From JAJYSO01 sp964579505 (GTDB lineage: Bacteria > Bacteroidota > Bacteroidia > Flavobacteriales > Flavobacteriaceae), in contig CAZOGC010000004.1 in assembly GCA_964579505.1 (NCBI GenBank), forward strand, positions 62,001 through 126,000: 64,000 nucleotides of DNA, in the 5' to 3' direction. This document shows, piece by piece, positions 35,564-43,473 of the stretch. The notes beneath the pieces were generated by a model, which searched no databases, had not been told where the DNA came from, and saw nothing but the letters and a program-made list of their open reading frames with translations. A program made the position numbers and the translations under genes. Positions within the stretch are counted from its first letter, which is position 1. Every line of letters starts with the position of its first letter.

Positions 35564-36154
35564 TTATTTTACTTTGGTTAATAACATAGGGGTCTGCACT
35601 TCGTTGGGAAACGGCGGGGTAAAAGTACCGTTGGGGCAGTCATCGCCGCCCCACATAAGAGACATGGGAACTACATATAATTTGAGTTGTGTATTTTGGT
35701 TTGTTAACTCAATATACATTTGTCCCTGGTCGCCACAACCTGCCCTATCATTGTCTGAAGAAGCATAAGCTAATTTATAAACATTGGGGTTGTCTTTTTT
35801 AAAAATAGCTCCTTTCGCGGCTGCATCCTCTAAAGAAGAATTCAAGGTATTTACTTTTACCTCACCCGCAGGGGTGGTTATTTTAAAATTGAGGATAAGT
35901 GCATCCAATTGAATTCCTAAAAAGGCTCGGGTTGTTGTTTTAATATGTATAAGATATTGGTTGCCTTGGTAGGTCCCCTTCCAAGTTCCTTTATACTTAT
36001 TAAGAATATGGTTGACATCTTTAATGTAAGTCCCTTTTGGGATTTTACTATGGGTCTTAAAAAAAGCATAATAATTTTCTAGCGGAAGAATGGTTTGTGC
36101 CGGGCTACTAAAGCTTATACAGAATATACTGATTATTAAAATTAAATTTCTCAT
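35564..36154 (-). CDS. Secreted protein, probably DUF6705-like
   Basis: A 196-residue protein with a signal peptide (MRNLILIISIFCISFSSPAQ). The pattern of an N-terminal block with PLENYYAFFKTHSKIPKGTY, VNHILNKYKGTWKGTYQGNQY, a middle of beta strands, and a late Cys-containing AGCGDQGQMYIEL resembles the small DUF6705-type secreted proteins common in flavobacteria; I rely on memory of that family, so treat the name as tentative. The start at 36154 overlaps the stop of the preceding small gene by one base (TAATG), which implies translational coupling and one operon. Function unknown. Confidence 0.7.
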   Translation of the reverse strand: MRNLILIISIFCISFSSPAQTILPLENYYAFFKTHSKIPKGTYIKDVNHILNKYKGTWKGTYQGNQYLIHIKTTTRAFLGIQLDALILNFKITTPAGEVKVNTLNSSLEDAAAKGAIFKKDNPNVYKLAYASSDNDRAGCGDQGQMYIELTNQNTQLKLYVVPMSLMWGGDDCPNGTFTPPFPNEVQTPMLLTKVK

Positions 36155-36618
36155 TAATCGAAGTTTATATACCACATGGCATCCCAAACCAAAAAAGTGT
36201 GATCGTCTAATTTTTTAATCATCCAAGCGAGAGGAGGTATTTTAATTTTTCTAGAATCAACCTTCCTGGTTCTATATTCTTCTACCGAAACCAATTGCCC
36301 ACAATTTAGCGCTTTTAGAGAAGTCATCTTTTGGGGCTTATCAACACTAAAAAGATCTGGAGAAAGAAAGGATGGCTGATAATCACCGGTAGGGTGTGCT
36401 CTATATTCTTTTAAGGCTTTTTTTCGTTTAGCTTTGGTTTCAAATCCAATCCCCCAAATGGTAAATTCGGTATGGGTTGAATCTGCATTCATCTCAATCT
36501 TAATGTTTTTTGTATTTTCCTTAAAATAAATGCAAAGTCTTGCCTCTTTTTCTTGTGCTAAAAGAGGCTGAGAAGGCAGCAGTAAAACCAGGAACAAAAC
36601 AGTTTTTATCGTTTTCAT
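36154..36618 (-). CDS. Small secreted protein of the island family, copy 2
   Basis: A 154-residue paralogue of copies 1, 3 and 4. Start at MKTIKTVLFLVLLLPSQPLLAQ (signal peptide), chosen over an upstream in-frame TTG-type extension that only re-reads the tail of the neighbouring gene in another frame. It shares IEMNADSTHTEFTIWGIGFE with copy 4 but differs from it after KALKEY (RAHPTGDYQPSFLSPDLF) and in place of VGHQV (IKIPPLA). Two conserved cysteines could form a disulfide in the periplasm. It lies 2 bases after copy 3 and overlaps the next gene by one base. Function unknown; an inhibitor or immunity role toward the adjacent HExxH protein is only a hypothesis. Confidence 0.8.
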   Translation of the reverse strand: MKTIKTVLFLVLLLPSQPLLAQEKEARLCIYFKENTKNIKIEMNADSTHTEFTIWGIGFETKAKRKKALKEYRAHPTGDYQPSFLSPDLFSVDKPQKMTSLKALNCGQLVSVEEYRTRKVDSRKIKIPPLAWMIKKLDDHTFLVWDAMWYINFD

Positions 36619-36620
36619 TC

Positions 36621-37082
36621 TTAGAAGTATAAATACCGCGTGGCATCCCAAACTAAGAAAGTGTGGTCGTCTAATTTTTTTATCATCCAAACCTGATGCC
36701 CTACAGTTTTTCTGGCATCAACCTTTCCGGTTCTATACTCTTCTACCGAAACCAATTGCCCACAATTTAGCGCTTTTAAAGAAGCCATCTTTTGGGGCTT
36801 ATCAACACTATAAAAATTCGGATAAAGAAAGGTTGGTTGAGAAGAAGTCCCGGCAGAGTTGGCCCAATATTCTTTTAAAGCTTTTTTTCGTTTAGCTTTG
36901 GTTTCAAACCCAACCCCCCAAATGGTAAAATTAGTAGAACTTGAATCTGCACTCATCTCGACTTTAATATTTTTTGTATTTTCCTTAAAATAAATGCAAA
37001 GTCTTGCCTCTTTTTCTTGTGCTAAAAGAGGCTGAGAAGGCAGCAGTAAAACCAGGAACAAAACAGTTTTTATCGTTTTCAT
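36621..37082 (-). CDS. Small secreted protein of the island family, copy 3
   Basis: A 153-residue paralogue with the same signal peptide as copy 2 (MKTIKTVLFLVLLLPSQ, LLAQ cleavage site). Its N-terminal half has VEMSADSSSTNFTIWGVG, closer to copy 1 in that stretch, while its C-terminal third is the same as copy 4 (VDARKTVGHQVWMIKKLD and ATRYLYF). The copies are thus mosaics. The copy 2 and copy 3 starts, and the copy 3 and copy 4 stops, are each exactly 464 bases apart, pointing to a recent tandem duplication. Confidence 0.8.
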   Translation of the reverse strand: MKTIKTVLFLVLLLPSQPLLAQEKEARLCIYFKENTKNIKVEMSADSSSTNFTIWGVGFETKAKRKKALKEYWANSAGTSSQPTFLYPNFYSVDKPQKMASLKALNCGQLVSVEEYRTGKVDARKTVGHQVWMIKKLDDHTFLVWDATRYLYF

Positions 37083-37084
37083 TC

Positions 37085-37549
37085 TTAGAAGTATAAATAC
37101 CGCGTGGCATCCCAAACTAAGAAAGTGTGGTCGTCTAATTTTTTTATCATCCAAACCTGATGCCCTACAGTTTTTCTGGCATCAACCTTTCCGGTTCTAT
37201 ACTCTTCTACCGAAACCAATTGCCCACAATTTAGCGCTTTTAAAGAAGTCATCTTTTGGGGCTTATCAACACTAAAAAAATCCGGATAAAGAAAGGTTGG
37301 TTGAAGAGTAGTTCCGGCAGAGTTGGCCCAATATTCTTTTAAGGCTTTTTTTCGTTTGGCTTTGGTTTCAAATCCAATCCCCCAAATGGTAAATTCGGTA
37401 TGGGTTGAATCTGCATTCATCTCAATCTTAATGTTTTTTGTATTTTCCTTAAAATAAATACAGAGGGCCGCCTTTTTCTTTTGTGCCAAAAGAGATTGAG
37501 AAGGCAACAGTAAAACCAGGAACAAAACAAGTTTTATCGTTTTCATCAT
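37085..37549 (-). CDS. Small secreted protein of the island family, copy 4
   Basis: A 154-residue protein counted from the first of two adjacent ATG codons at 37549 and 37546, four bases after the lipoprotein stop. Signal peptide MKTIKLVLFLVLLLPSQSLLAQ; mature part begins KKKAALCIYF. The front half is like copy 2 and the back half is like copy 3, again showing recombination. Conserved elements in all four copies: CIYF, ENTKNIK, FETKAKRKKAL, LNCGQLVSVEEYR and WMIKKLDDHTFLVWDA. It directly follows the HExxH lipoprotein gene and is probably co-expressed with it. No family recognised. Confidence 0.8.
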   Translation of the reverse strand: MMKTIKLVLFLVLLLPSQSLLAQKKKAALCIYFKENTKNIKIEMNADSTHTEFTIWGIGFETKAKRKKALKEYWANSAGTTLQPTFLYPDFFSVDKPQKMTSLKALNCGQLVSVEEYRTGKVDARKTVGHQVWMIKKLDDHTFLVWDATRYLYF

Positions 37550-37553
37550 TAGT

Positions 37554-39212
37554 TTATTTTTGTTGGTCACATAGTTTCCCTTTTTTATGAGCTTGTCCCC
37601 ATTCATATTCTATGCTGGCGCGGATATCTTTGTCGAGCTTTGAGTATGTATCGGTGCCCTTTAGCCCTATCCACGCCAAGGCCTCATAAAATTCTGGACT
37701 TTCAGTATGGTTGTCATAATCTGCCAAGGCATTTGCCATGTAGTCTCTATAGACCTCGATTTCTGCCATCATTTCATGTTGGTCAATCTTGTTTTTATGA
37801 TCGGAATAGTACTTAAAGATAGTCGGAAAATCATTGATATGGTCTTTAACAAATTCCGGTGTTATATCAACTTCTCCGGTTTTAGAAAGCGATAAGAGAT
37901 TTCTATAGACTTCAGCATGAAATATCTCGTGAATCATGCCTGCAGCTACAATAATTGATGAAAAATTCATTACGCTATAATTTACGTTTGGGTCTGTATT
38001 GAAAATAATGGATATATTATAATTTTGGGCATCTGTTGTTACTGCTAAGGTATTTTCAAATTTAGTTCCCATATAATTAATACTAAATAAAGGGTCTTCT
38101 TTAAGGATCAAATTTGGATCCGTGTCTTCTGTGCCCCTAAAGTTAGCAATAAAACCGGCAATATTGTGATCTCCTTTGCTTAAAGCGCTAAAAATATCAC
38201 GAAGACATGGGTTTTTCAAAAGGTTTTCAATTGTAAAATCATCAACCACCGGAGAGGTTGTACCTCCGCCGCTTCCGGGGCCGTGATAGAGAGGAGGAGG
38301 GGTTGGAAGACCACCGCCACCGCCTCCTCCGTCTTCCGGGTCGGGGAGGAGCCACGGGGGTATGCCGGAGCCTGGGTGATGGGGGTCTGGGCCGGGTACG
38401 GTAATGGTAACCGGAGGTAAAATCCCTCCATCTCTCGCTCCATCGTCGTCGTCATCCTTGAACATATAGGTGGTTAGCTCGCGGTCATTTTTTATAATGT
38501 TATTATCGGAGTTAAAAACATTAAAAAAAGCATAGGTGTATTTTTTCGTTAAGTTAGCTTTTGTACGAATCTTTGATTTTTGTTTCGGCGTAAAATTATA
38601 AGCCACTCCATTAACCCAAAACACCCCTTTTTTATTTATTGAAAAAACAATATTTAACAACTGAGGCGTTTTTAAATTTTCTTTTTTGGGCTTCAACATA
38701 AAGGTGTACGATTGATAATCGCTACGTATGATTTTCTTGGCGTGGGAATAGTCAATTTTATAATCGTTTAAATTAAAACCTCCTTTTGAATCAGTATTGA
38801 TTTTTGAAGAAACCATCTGATGAAAACTCTTTTTTAGTTTTTGAAAGGTTAAATCTCTTTGAAGAGCGGTGTGATTTAAGTTGACTAATCTAGCTGAAGG
38901 GGGATGAAAATTTTCTAAATTTTTCTCTGTAACCGTATCTTTTTCACAGGAATAAAAGACTAAAAAAGACAGCAATAATAAGCTTGCGTATTGGAGTTTT
39001 TTAAGTCCTATCCGTGACTTGTGACTTGTGACTTGTGACTTGTGACTTGTGACTTGTGACTTGTGACTTGTGACTTGTTTTTCATAAACATTTAATGTAA
39101 ATAAGGGTATAAAGTTAAGATATTTATAAAACAATGCCAAATTTTTCTTAATGAAATTTTGAATAGCCTTATAAATGGCTAGGGGGTTTTTATTGAGAAA
39201 GGAGGGCAACAA
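37554..39212 (-). CDS. Predicted surface lipoprotein with C-terminal HExxH metallopeptidase-like domain
   Basis: The open frame gives 552 residues from a TTG at 39212, but this start is doubtful. The frame passes through a 7-bp repeat encoding VTSHKSQ repeats (about residues 47-66), then a lipoprotein signal (LQYASLLLLSFLVFYSC, lipid Cys about 89). A domain of about 170 residues follows, then a Pro/Gly linker with eight glycines (about 265-330), the NPCLRDIFSALSKGD block, and HEIFH at 428-432 (HExxH, zinc-site type) with QHEMM near 478. The C-terminal pattern recalls the HExxH domains often found at the ends of Bacteroidota surface proteins; peptidase activity is inferred. The ATG at 39083-39085 is out of frame at the present repeat number, so the gene may be switched off here. 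Small secreted genes follow directly. Confidence 0.75.
   Translation of the reverse strand: MLPSFLNKNPLAIYKAIQNFIKKNLALFYKYLNFIPLFTLNVYEKQVTSHKSQVTSHKSQVTSHKSRIGLKKLQYASLLLLSFLVFYSCEKDTVTEKNLENFHPPSARLVNLNHTALQRDLTFQKLKKSFHQMVSSKINTDSKGGFNLNDYKIDYSHAKKIIRSDYQSYTFMLKPKKENLKTPQLLNIVFSINKKGVFWVNGVAYNFTPKQKSKIRTKANLTKKYTYAFFNVFNSDNNIIKNDRELTTYMFKDDDDDGARDGGILPPVTITVPGPDPHHPGSGIPPWLLPDPEDGGGGGGGLPTPPPLYHGPGSGGGTTSPVVDDFTIENLLKNPCLRDIFSALSKGDHNIAGFIANFRGTEDTDPNLILKEDPLFSINYMGTKFENTLAVTTDAQNYNISIIFNTDPNVNYSVMNFSSIIVAAGMIHEIFHAEVYRNLLSLSKTGEVDITPEFVKDHINDFPTIFKYYSDHKNKIDQHEMMAEIEVYRDYMANALADYDNHTESPEFYEALAWIGLKGTDTYSKLDKDIRASIEYEWGQAHKKGKLCDQQK
39014..39076 (-). repeat. (GTGACTT)9 heptanucleotide tandem repeat, candidate phase-variation tract
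   Basis: Nine perfect copies of GTGACTT (AAGTCAC on the coding strand), 63 bases. It lies between ATG AAA AAC (39085-39077) and the lipoprotein signal peptide. From that ATG the frame reaches a TAG just after the tract at nine copies. Seven or ten copies would join it to the lipoprotein frame. A 7-base unit changes frame at each gain or loss. Confidence 0.9.
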
Positions 39213-39394
39213 GGTAAAAATCTCTTTTTGGTTTGACGTAGTGTTGTCTCTTTATAATTTGAGGTGGGTTAATGGTTTAAAAGTGGGCCAAAATGAATAG
39301 TACCCTAACCATTTTTATAGGGTTTGAGGCGACTTTTATTCGTTTTGGTAATAAAAAATACGATTCTTATTTAGAACAGTATTGGTTTACACTA

Positions 39395-39402
39395 TAATTT
39401 TG
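39395..39402 (+). promoter_or_regulatory. Candidate -7 element for the aminotransferase gene
   Basis: TAATTTTG matches TAnnTTTG, about 57 bases before the start. A weak TTTA lies 21 bases upstream. The 246-base gap 39213-39458 also holds a small ACCCTA/TAGGGT inverted repeat near 39302-39322 and no gene I can support. Confidence 0.4.
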
Positions 39403-39458
39403 ACGAAATTTGAAAGAGATAACCATTTTCATTGTATTCTTAACTACGAATAATTACT

Positions 39459-40535
39459 ATGATTGATTTGACTGCTAATTTTCCGGCTATTGCACATTAT
39501 ACTTATGTTAATACCCCTGCTACGGGTTTGATTCCGAAGGCGGTTAACGATTATAGAGCTAACCAATATACAGCGCAATTGAACCAAGGAAGTCTATTTT
39601 TTGACGAAAATGTTCAAACCTTAGCCGAGGTGCGCGAAGAGATTGCTTCTTTCTTTAAGGGAAGACCTGAAAATGTGGCTTTAATGCCGGCTTTTTCGTA
39701 TGGGTTTAACGCTTTGTTAGAGGGGTTAAAACCGCAAACGCGCATTTTGTTGCTGACAGATGATTATCCTTCTATAAATTGGGCGGTGGAAGCCCGTGAT
39801 TTTCAGCTTTCTTATGCTACGATTGATGCCCATACAGAAGAACACATTCGCGATGCTTTTAAGCGGCAACCGCCGGAAGTGTTTATCTTTAGTATGGTGC
39901 AATATTTAAATGGGATTAAGATAGATCTGTCTTTTTTGAAAGCGCTGAAAAAAGAATTCCCGGAGACACTTTTTATAGGAGACGGAACGCAGTATTTGGG
40001 TACAGAACGTTTTGATTTTGCAGCCTCAAGAATAGACGTTCTGGGGGCAAGCACTTATAAATGGGTAGGTGCCGGCTTTGGAAATGGTTTTTTTATGTTT
40101 AAACCCGGACTAGAGGAGTACATACATCCAAAACACCTCGGGTTTGGGTCGATTATGGGGAAGTATAAAGAAAAAGGAGATACGTTAATTGGTAAATTTG
40201 AAGGAAACCATCTAGATATTGCGGCCTTGGGAAGTATTAAAGTGGCTCTTGAGTTTCAAGAAAAAGTGGGTGTAAAAATTATTGAAAAACAAGTACATGA
40301 GCTGGGTGCCGCGGCAAAAGAGGCCTTTACGGCATTAAATTTATTAGAAACGGCTGTCGTAGATCGTAAACAGCATTCGTCTATCTTTAATATAAAAGGT
40401 GATGAGCAATTGTTTAAAAAGCTAAATGCAATGAATATAATGTGTTCTCAACGTGGAAGTGGTATACGCGTAGGTTTTCACTATTACAATACGTTAGAAG
40501 ATCTCTACCGCTTAGTAAATGCGTTACAAAGTTAG
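39459..40535 (+). CDS. Class V aminotransferase (PLP-dependent)
   Basis: A 358-residue fold-type I PLP enzyme related to cysteine desulfurases and selenocysteine lyases. It opens with ANFPAIAHYTYVNTPATGLIP, has the cofactor-ring Asp in FIGDGTQYLGTERFDF, and the Schiff-base Lys in GASTYKWVGAGFGNGFF. No catalytic Cys loop of a desulfurase is obvious, and the substrate is unknown. It is convergent with the DedA gene, with only 6 bases between the stops. Confidence 0.85.
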   Translation: MIDLTANFPAIAHYTYVNTPATGLIPKAVNDYRANQYTAQLNQGSLFFDENVQTLAEVREEIASFFKGRPENVALMPAFSYGFNALLEGLKPQTRILLLTDDYPSINWAVEARDFQLSYATIDAHTEEHIRDAFKRQPPEVFIFSMVQYLNGIKIDLSFLKALKKEFPETLFIGDGTQYLGTERFDFAASRIDVLGASTYKWVGAGFGNGFFMFKPGLEEYIHPKHLGFGSIMGKYKEKGDTLIGKFEGNHLDIAALGSIKVALEFQEKVGVKIIEKQVHELGAAAKEAFTALNLLETAVVDRKQHSSIFNIKGDEQLFKKLNAMNIMCSQRGSGIRVGFHYYNTLEDLYRLVNALQS

Positions 40536-40541
40536 GAGCTA

Positions 40542-41186
40542 TTAAGCCCTTTTTCTTTTACGTTTAGCTTTTATAAATTCGACTACCATCGGAATTAAAG
40601 AAGCGATGATAATAACAATAACCGTAAGCCCGAAATTTTCTTTTACGACGGGAATATTTCCAAATAAATAACCAGCTCCCAGAAAGAGAATTACCCATAC
40701 AGCCCCTCCAATTATGTTGTAAGAAATAAACTTTGGATAGTGCATGCTAGAAGCGCCGGCTACAAAAGGGGCATAAGTACGCACAATGGGTACAAAACGC
40801 GCAATAACGATTGTTTTACCTCCGTATTTTTCAAAAAAGTGTTCTGTTTTGTGCAGGTATTCAAGTTTAAAGAGTTTGGAGTCTTTTTTGAATAAGCGAA
40901 TACCAAAATAAGAGCCCACTTCAAAATTTGCTGAATCACCGAGTACTGCAGCAGCAAAAAGAACAAGTAAAAGAATAAGTGGATTAAGAGCCCCTGTAGC
41001 CGCTAAAGCCCCGGCGGCAAACAAAAGCGAATCTCCGGGTAGAAAAGGGGTAACCACAAATCCGGTTTCTGCAAAAACGATGAGGAAGAGAATGGCGTAT
41101 GTCCAAGCTCCGTATGTAGAGGCAAGTATTAATAGGTGATCATCAATGTGAATTATAAAGTCGATGATACTCTGAATCCATTCCAT
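40542..41186 (-). CDS. DedA family membrane protein
   Basis: A 214-residue inner-membrane protein with the DedA/SNARE-associated fold. Family signatures are FAETGFVVTPFLPGDSLLFAAGALAA with the conserved Pro-Gly-Asp, LGDSANFEVGSYFG, and the re-entrant region FFEKYGGKTIVIARFVPIVRTYAPFVAGASSMHY with the essential arginines. DedA proteins are phospholipid or undecaprenyl phosphate scramblases/flippases in several bacteria. The C-terminus is Lys/Arg rich (IKAKRKRKRA). It lies apart from thiL with a 108-base gap in which no terminator was seen. Confidence 0.93.
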   Translation of the reverse strand: MEWIQSIIDFIIHIDDHLLILASTYGAWTYAILFLIVFAETGFVVTPFLPGDSLLFAAGALAATGALNPLILLLVLFAAAVLGDSANFEVGSYFGIRLFKKDSKLFKLEYLHKTEHFFEKYGGKTIVIARFVPIVRTYAPFVAGASSMHYPKFISYNIIGGAVWVILFLGAGYLFGNIPVVKENFGLTVIVIIIASLIPMVVEFIKAKRKRKRA

Positions 41187-41294
41187 AAAAGTTGTATTTG
41201 TGCAAATTGAGAGCGTAATTTTAAAGAATTAAACTCAATTTACGAAGGCTGATTACGGGGGTAAATATAGCGGATTTCATTAGATGATAAGCAC

Positions 41295-42344
41295 TTATTC
41301 CTCATCTTTTAACGGGTTCCACCCGCGTGCAATTAGTTCTATTTGTTGTCCGGCGCGTGTTATGAGTTGCATCCCTTCTGAAGCTTGTGTGGCGTGCCCG
41401 ATTACACTTAAATGAGGGTTTCCTTTAATCTTATCATAGTCTTTTTGAGCTACGGTAAAGAGAAGCTCATAATCTTCTCCGCCATTTAAGATAACGGTGG
41501 TACTATCTAAATTAAATTCTTCACAAACAGTAATAACAGCGGGGTCTAACGGTAGTTTGTCTTCATAAAGTTTCATGCCCACGTTTGAGTTTTTGCACAA
41601 ATGAATGATTTCTGAAGAAAGACCATCGCTAATATCAATCATAGAAGTAGGTTTTACCTCCAATTTTTTAAGTAGCGGAGGAATGTCTTTTCGGGCTTCC
41701 GGTTTGAGTTGCCGTTCAACGATGTAACTGTACGGCTCTAGATCAGGTTGAGTATTTGGATTTACTTTGTAAACTTCTTTTTCGCGTTCTAAAACTTGTA
41801 ATCCCATATAAGCCCCACCTAAATCGCCGGTAACGACCAATAAATCGCCCGGATTAGCGCCGCTTCGTGTTACAATCTGGTCCTGTTTGGCTCTTCCTAA
41901 AACACTAATACTGATGATGAGCCCGGAGGTAGAAGAAGTGGTATCTCCGCCAATAATATCTATTTTGTAATTTTTGGCGGCTAATAACATACCACTATAG
42001 AGTTCTTCAAGTGCTTCTACCGGAAAACGGTTAGAAACGGCCAACGATACGGTGATTTGTGTGGCTTCGGCATTCATTGCATAGATGTCAGACAGATTTA
42101 CCATTACCGATTTATAGCCTAAATGTTTAAGGGGCATATAGGCCAAGTCAAAATGAACCCCTTCTACGAGCATGTCTGTAGAAATTAGCGTATCATATCC
42201 CTCAAAATTTAGAATAGCAGCATCATCTCCTACGCCTATACGCGTAGATTTTTGGTATAGTTTAATAGACTTTGTAAGTTGTTCTATAAGCCCAAATTCG
42301 CCTATACTCGATAGAGAAGTGCGTTCCCCTTTATTTTCAAACAT
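41295..42344 (-). CDS. thiL: Thiamine-monophosphate kinase
   Basis: Phosphorylates thiamine monophosphate to thiamine pyrophosphate. The 349-residue protein is of the PurM/ThiL fold, with SIGEFGLIEQL at the start, GVGDDAAIL (metal-binding Asp pair), STDMLVEGVHFDL, MVNLSDIYAMNA, GGDTTSS, VVTGDLGGAYMGLQVL, DISDGLSSE and LNGGEDYELLFT. All main motifs are intact. It is 28 bases downstream of ruvB on the same strand and probably co-transcribed, although the functions are unrelated. No TPP riboswitch was seen. Confidence 0.95.
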   Translation of the reverse strand: MFENKGERTSLSSIGEFGLIEQLTKSIKLYQKSTRIGVGDDAAILNFEGYDTLISTDMLVEGVHFDLAYMPLKHLGYKSVMVNLSDIYAMNAEATQITVSLAVSNRFPVEALEELYSGMLLAAKNYKIDIIGGDTTSSTSGLIISISVLGRAKQDQIVTRSGANPGDLLVVTGDLGGAYMGLQVLEREKEVYKVNPNTQPDLEPYSYIVERQLKPEARKDIPPLLKKLEVKPTSMIDISDGLSSEIIHLCKNSNVGMKLYEDKLPLDPAVITVCEEFNLDSTTVILNGGEDYELLFTVAQKDYDKIKGNPHLSVIGHATQASEGMQLITRAGQQIELIARGWNPLKDEE

Positions 42345-42372
42345 AGTGTTATATTTTGCGGTAGTTCAATAG

Positions 42373-43398
42373 TTAATCAAATAAGTTTCCGGATTGATTA
42401 GGGTTGGTTTTTCCGAGATGCTTGTATGCCAAAGCGGTAACTTCTCTTCCTCTAGGAGTTCGGTTAATAAACCCCTGTTGAATGAGAAAAGGTTCATACA
42501 CTTCTTCTATGGTTTCAGCATTTTCGCTTACTGCTGTAGAGAGTGTAGTAAGTCCTACAGGCCCACCATTAAATTTTTCAATAATGGTGTGGAGTATTTT
42601 ATTATCCATTTCGTCTAGCCCATGCATATCTACGTTTAAGGCCTGTAATCCATATTTGGCAATTTCGATGTCTATTTTTCCATTCCCTTTAATTTGTGCA
42701 AAGTCACGAATGCGTCGTAAGAGGGCATTGGCAATACGAGGAGTTCCTCTACTTCTTCCCGATATTTCTATAGCAGCTTCTAATGAAATGGGAATATTTA
42801 AAATGTTTGCGCTGCGCTGTATGATAGTTGATAAGATTTCAGTTGAATAGTATTCTAATCGACTGGAAATTCCAAAACGAGCGCGCATAGGGGCGGTTAA
42901 TAAACCCGATCGGGTAGTAGCGCCTACTAAGGTGAAGGGGTCTAGGTTAATCTGTATAGAACGAGCATTAGGCCCCGATTCTATCATAATATCAATGCGA
43001 TAGTCTTCCATGGCAGAGTAGAGATATTCTTCTACAATGGGACTTAGTCGGTGTATTTCGTCTATAAATAAAACGTCGCATTCTTCTATATTGGTAAGCA
43101 ATCCGGCTAGGTCTCCGGGTTTGTCTAGTACTGGCCCGGAGGTTACTTTAATGCCTACCCCCAGCTCGTTAGCTAATATATGTGCCAAAGTTGTTTTTCC
43201 TAGTCCGGGAGGACCGTGAAAGAGGGTGTGATCAAGTGCTTCTCCACGAAGTTTGGCTGCCTGCACAAAGACTTTTAAGTTTTCTAAGACTTTACCTTGC
43301 CCGGCAAAATCATCAAATGTAAGCGGACGCAAGGCTTTTTCTATGTCTTGTTCTTCAGCAGAAAAATGCTTATTTGTCGGATCTAAATTCTCATTCAT
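42373..43398 (-). CDS. ruvB: Holliday junction branch migration helicase RuvB
   Basis: The motor of the RuvAB branch-migration complex in recombinational repair. I took the ATG at 43398 (MNENLDPTNKHFS, 341 residues) over a TTG three codons upstream. Sequence features: RPLTFDDFAGQGKVLENL, Walker A GPPGLGKTTLAHILANE, Walker B LFIDEIHRLSP, the sensor ATTRSGLLTAPMRARFG, and a winged-helix C-terminus with GFINRTPRGREVTALAY. ruvA and ruvC are not in the window. Confidence 0.97.
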   Translation of the reverse strand: MNENLDPTNKHFSAEEQDIEKALRPLTFDDFAGQGKVLENLKVFVQAAKLRGEALDHTLFHGPPGLGKTTLAHILANELGVGIKVTSGPVLDKPGDLAGLLTNIEECDVLFIDEIHRLSPIVEEYLYSAMEDYRIDIMIESGPNARSIQINLDPFTLVGATTRSGLLTAPMRARFGISSRLEYYSTEILSTIIQRSANILNIPISLEAAIEISGRSRGTPRIANALLRRIRDFAQIKGNGKIDIEIAKYGLQALNVDMHGLDEMDNKILHTIIEKFNGGPVGLTTLSTAVSENAETIEEVYEPFLIQQGFINRTPRGREVTALAYKHLGKTNPNQSGNLFD

Positions 43399-43417
43399 AA
43401 TGAGCAAAGATAAAGAA

Positions 43418-43449
43418 AAAAGCCTCTTCCAAATTTGGAAAAGGCTTTT
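43418..43449 (-). terminator. Terminator after the cox1 gene
   Basis: On the minus strand AAAAGCC and GGCTTTT enclose TTCCAAATTTGGAA, giving a long stem with one mismatch and a T-rich tail. It lies 25 bases beyond the cox1 stop and ends the act-cox transcript. Confidence 0.8.
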
Positions 43450-43473
43450 CGAAAAATAATTTTTTAAATGATT

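Larger units (their letters stand above)
36616..37549 (-). repeat. Tandem duplication of the small secreted gene, 464-bp period
   Basis: About 170 bases from 36616 (the boundary and 3' part of copy 3) recur, apparently without change, from 37080 (same part of copy 4). The starts of copies 2 and 3 also share a long identical stretch over the signal peptide. The period is 464 bases. Copy 2 joins the same array but has a diverged 3' end. The near-identity points to recent duplication or gene conversion. Confidence 0.85.

Noticed and set aside
35556..35768. A 70-codon plus-strand frame inside the island
   Set aside because: It is the complement of the secreted protein gene at 35564-36154, which has a signal peptide and coupling to its neighbour.
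39014..39076. Direct repeats as a possible CRISPR array
   Set aside because: The units are 7 bases long and contiguous, with no spacers, and no cas genes are near. It is a simple tandem repeat.
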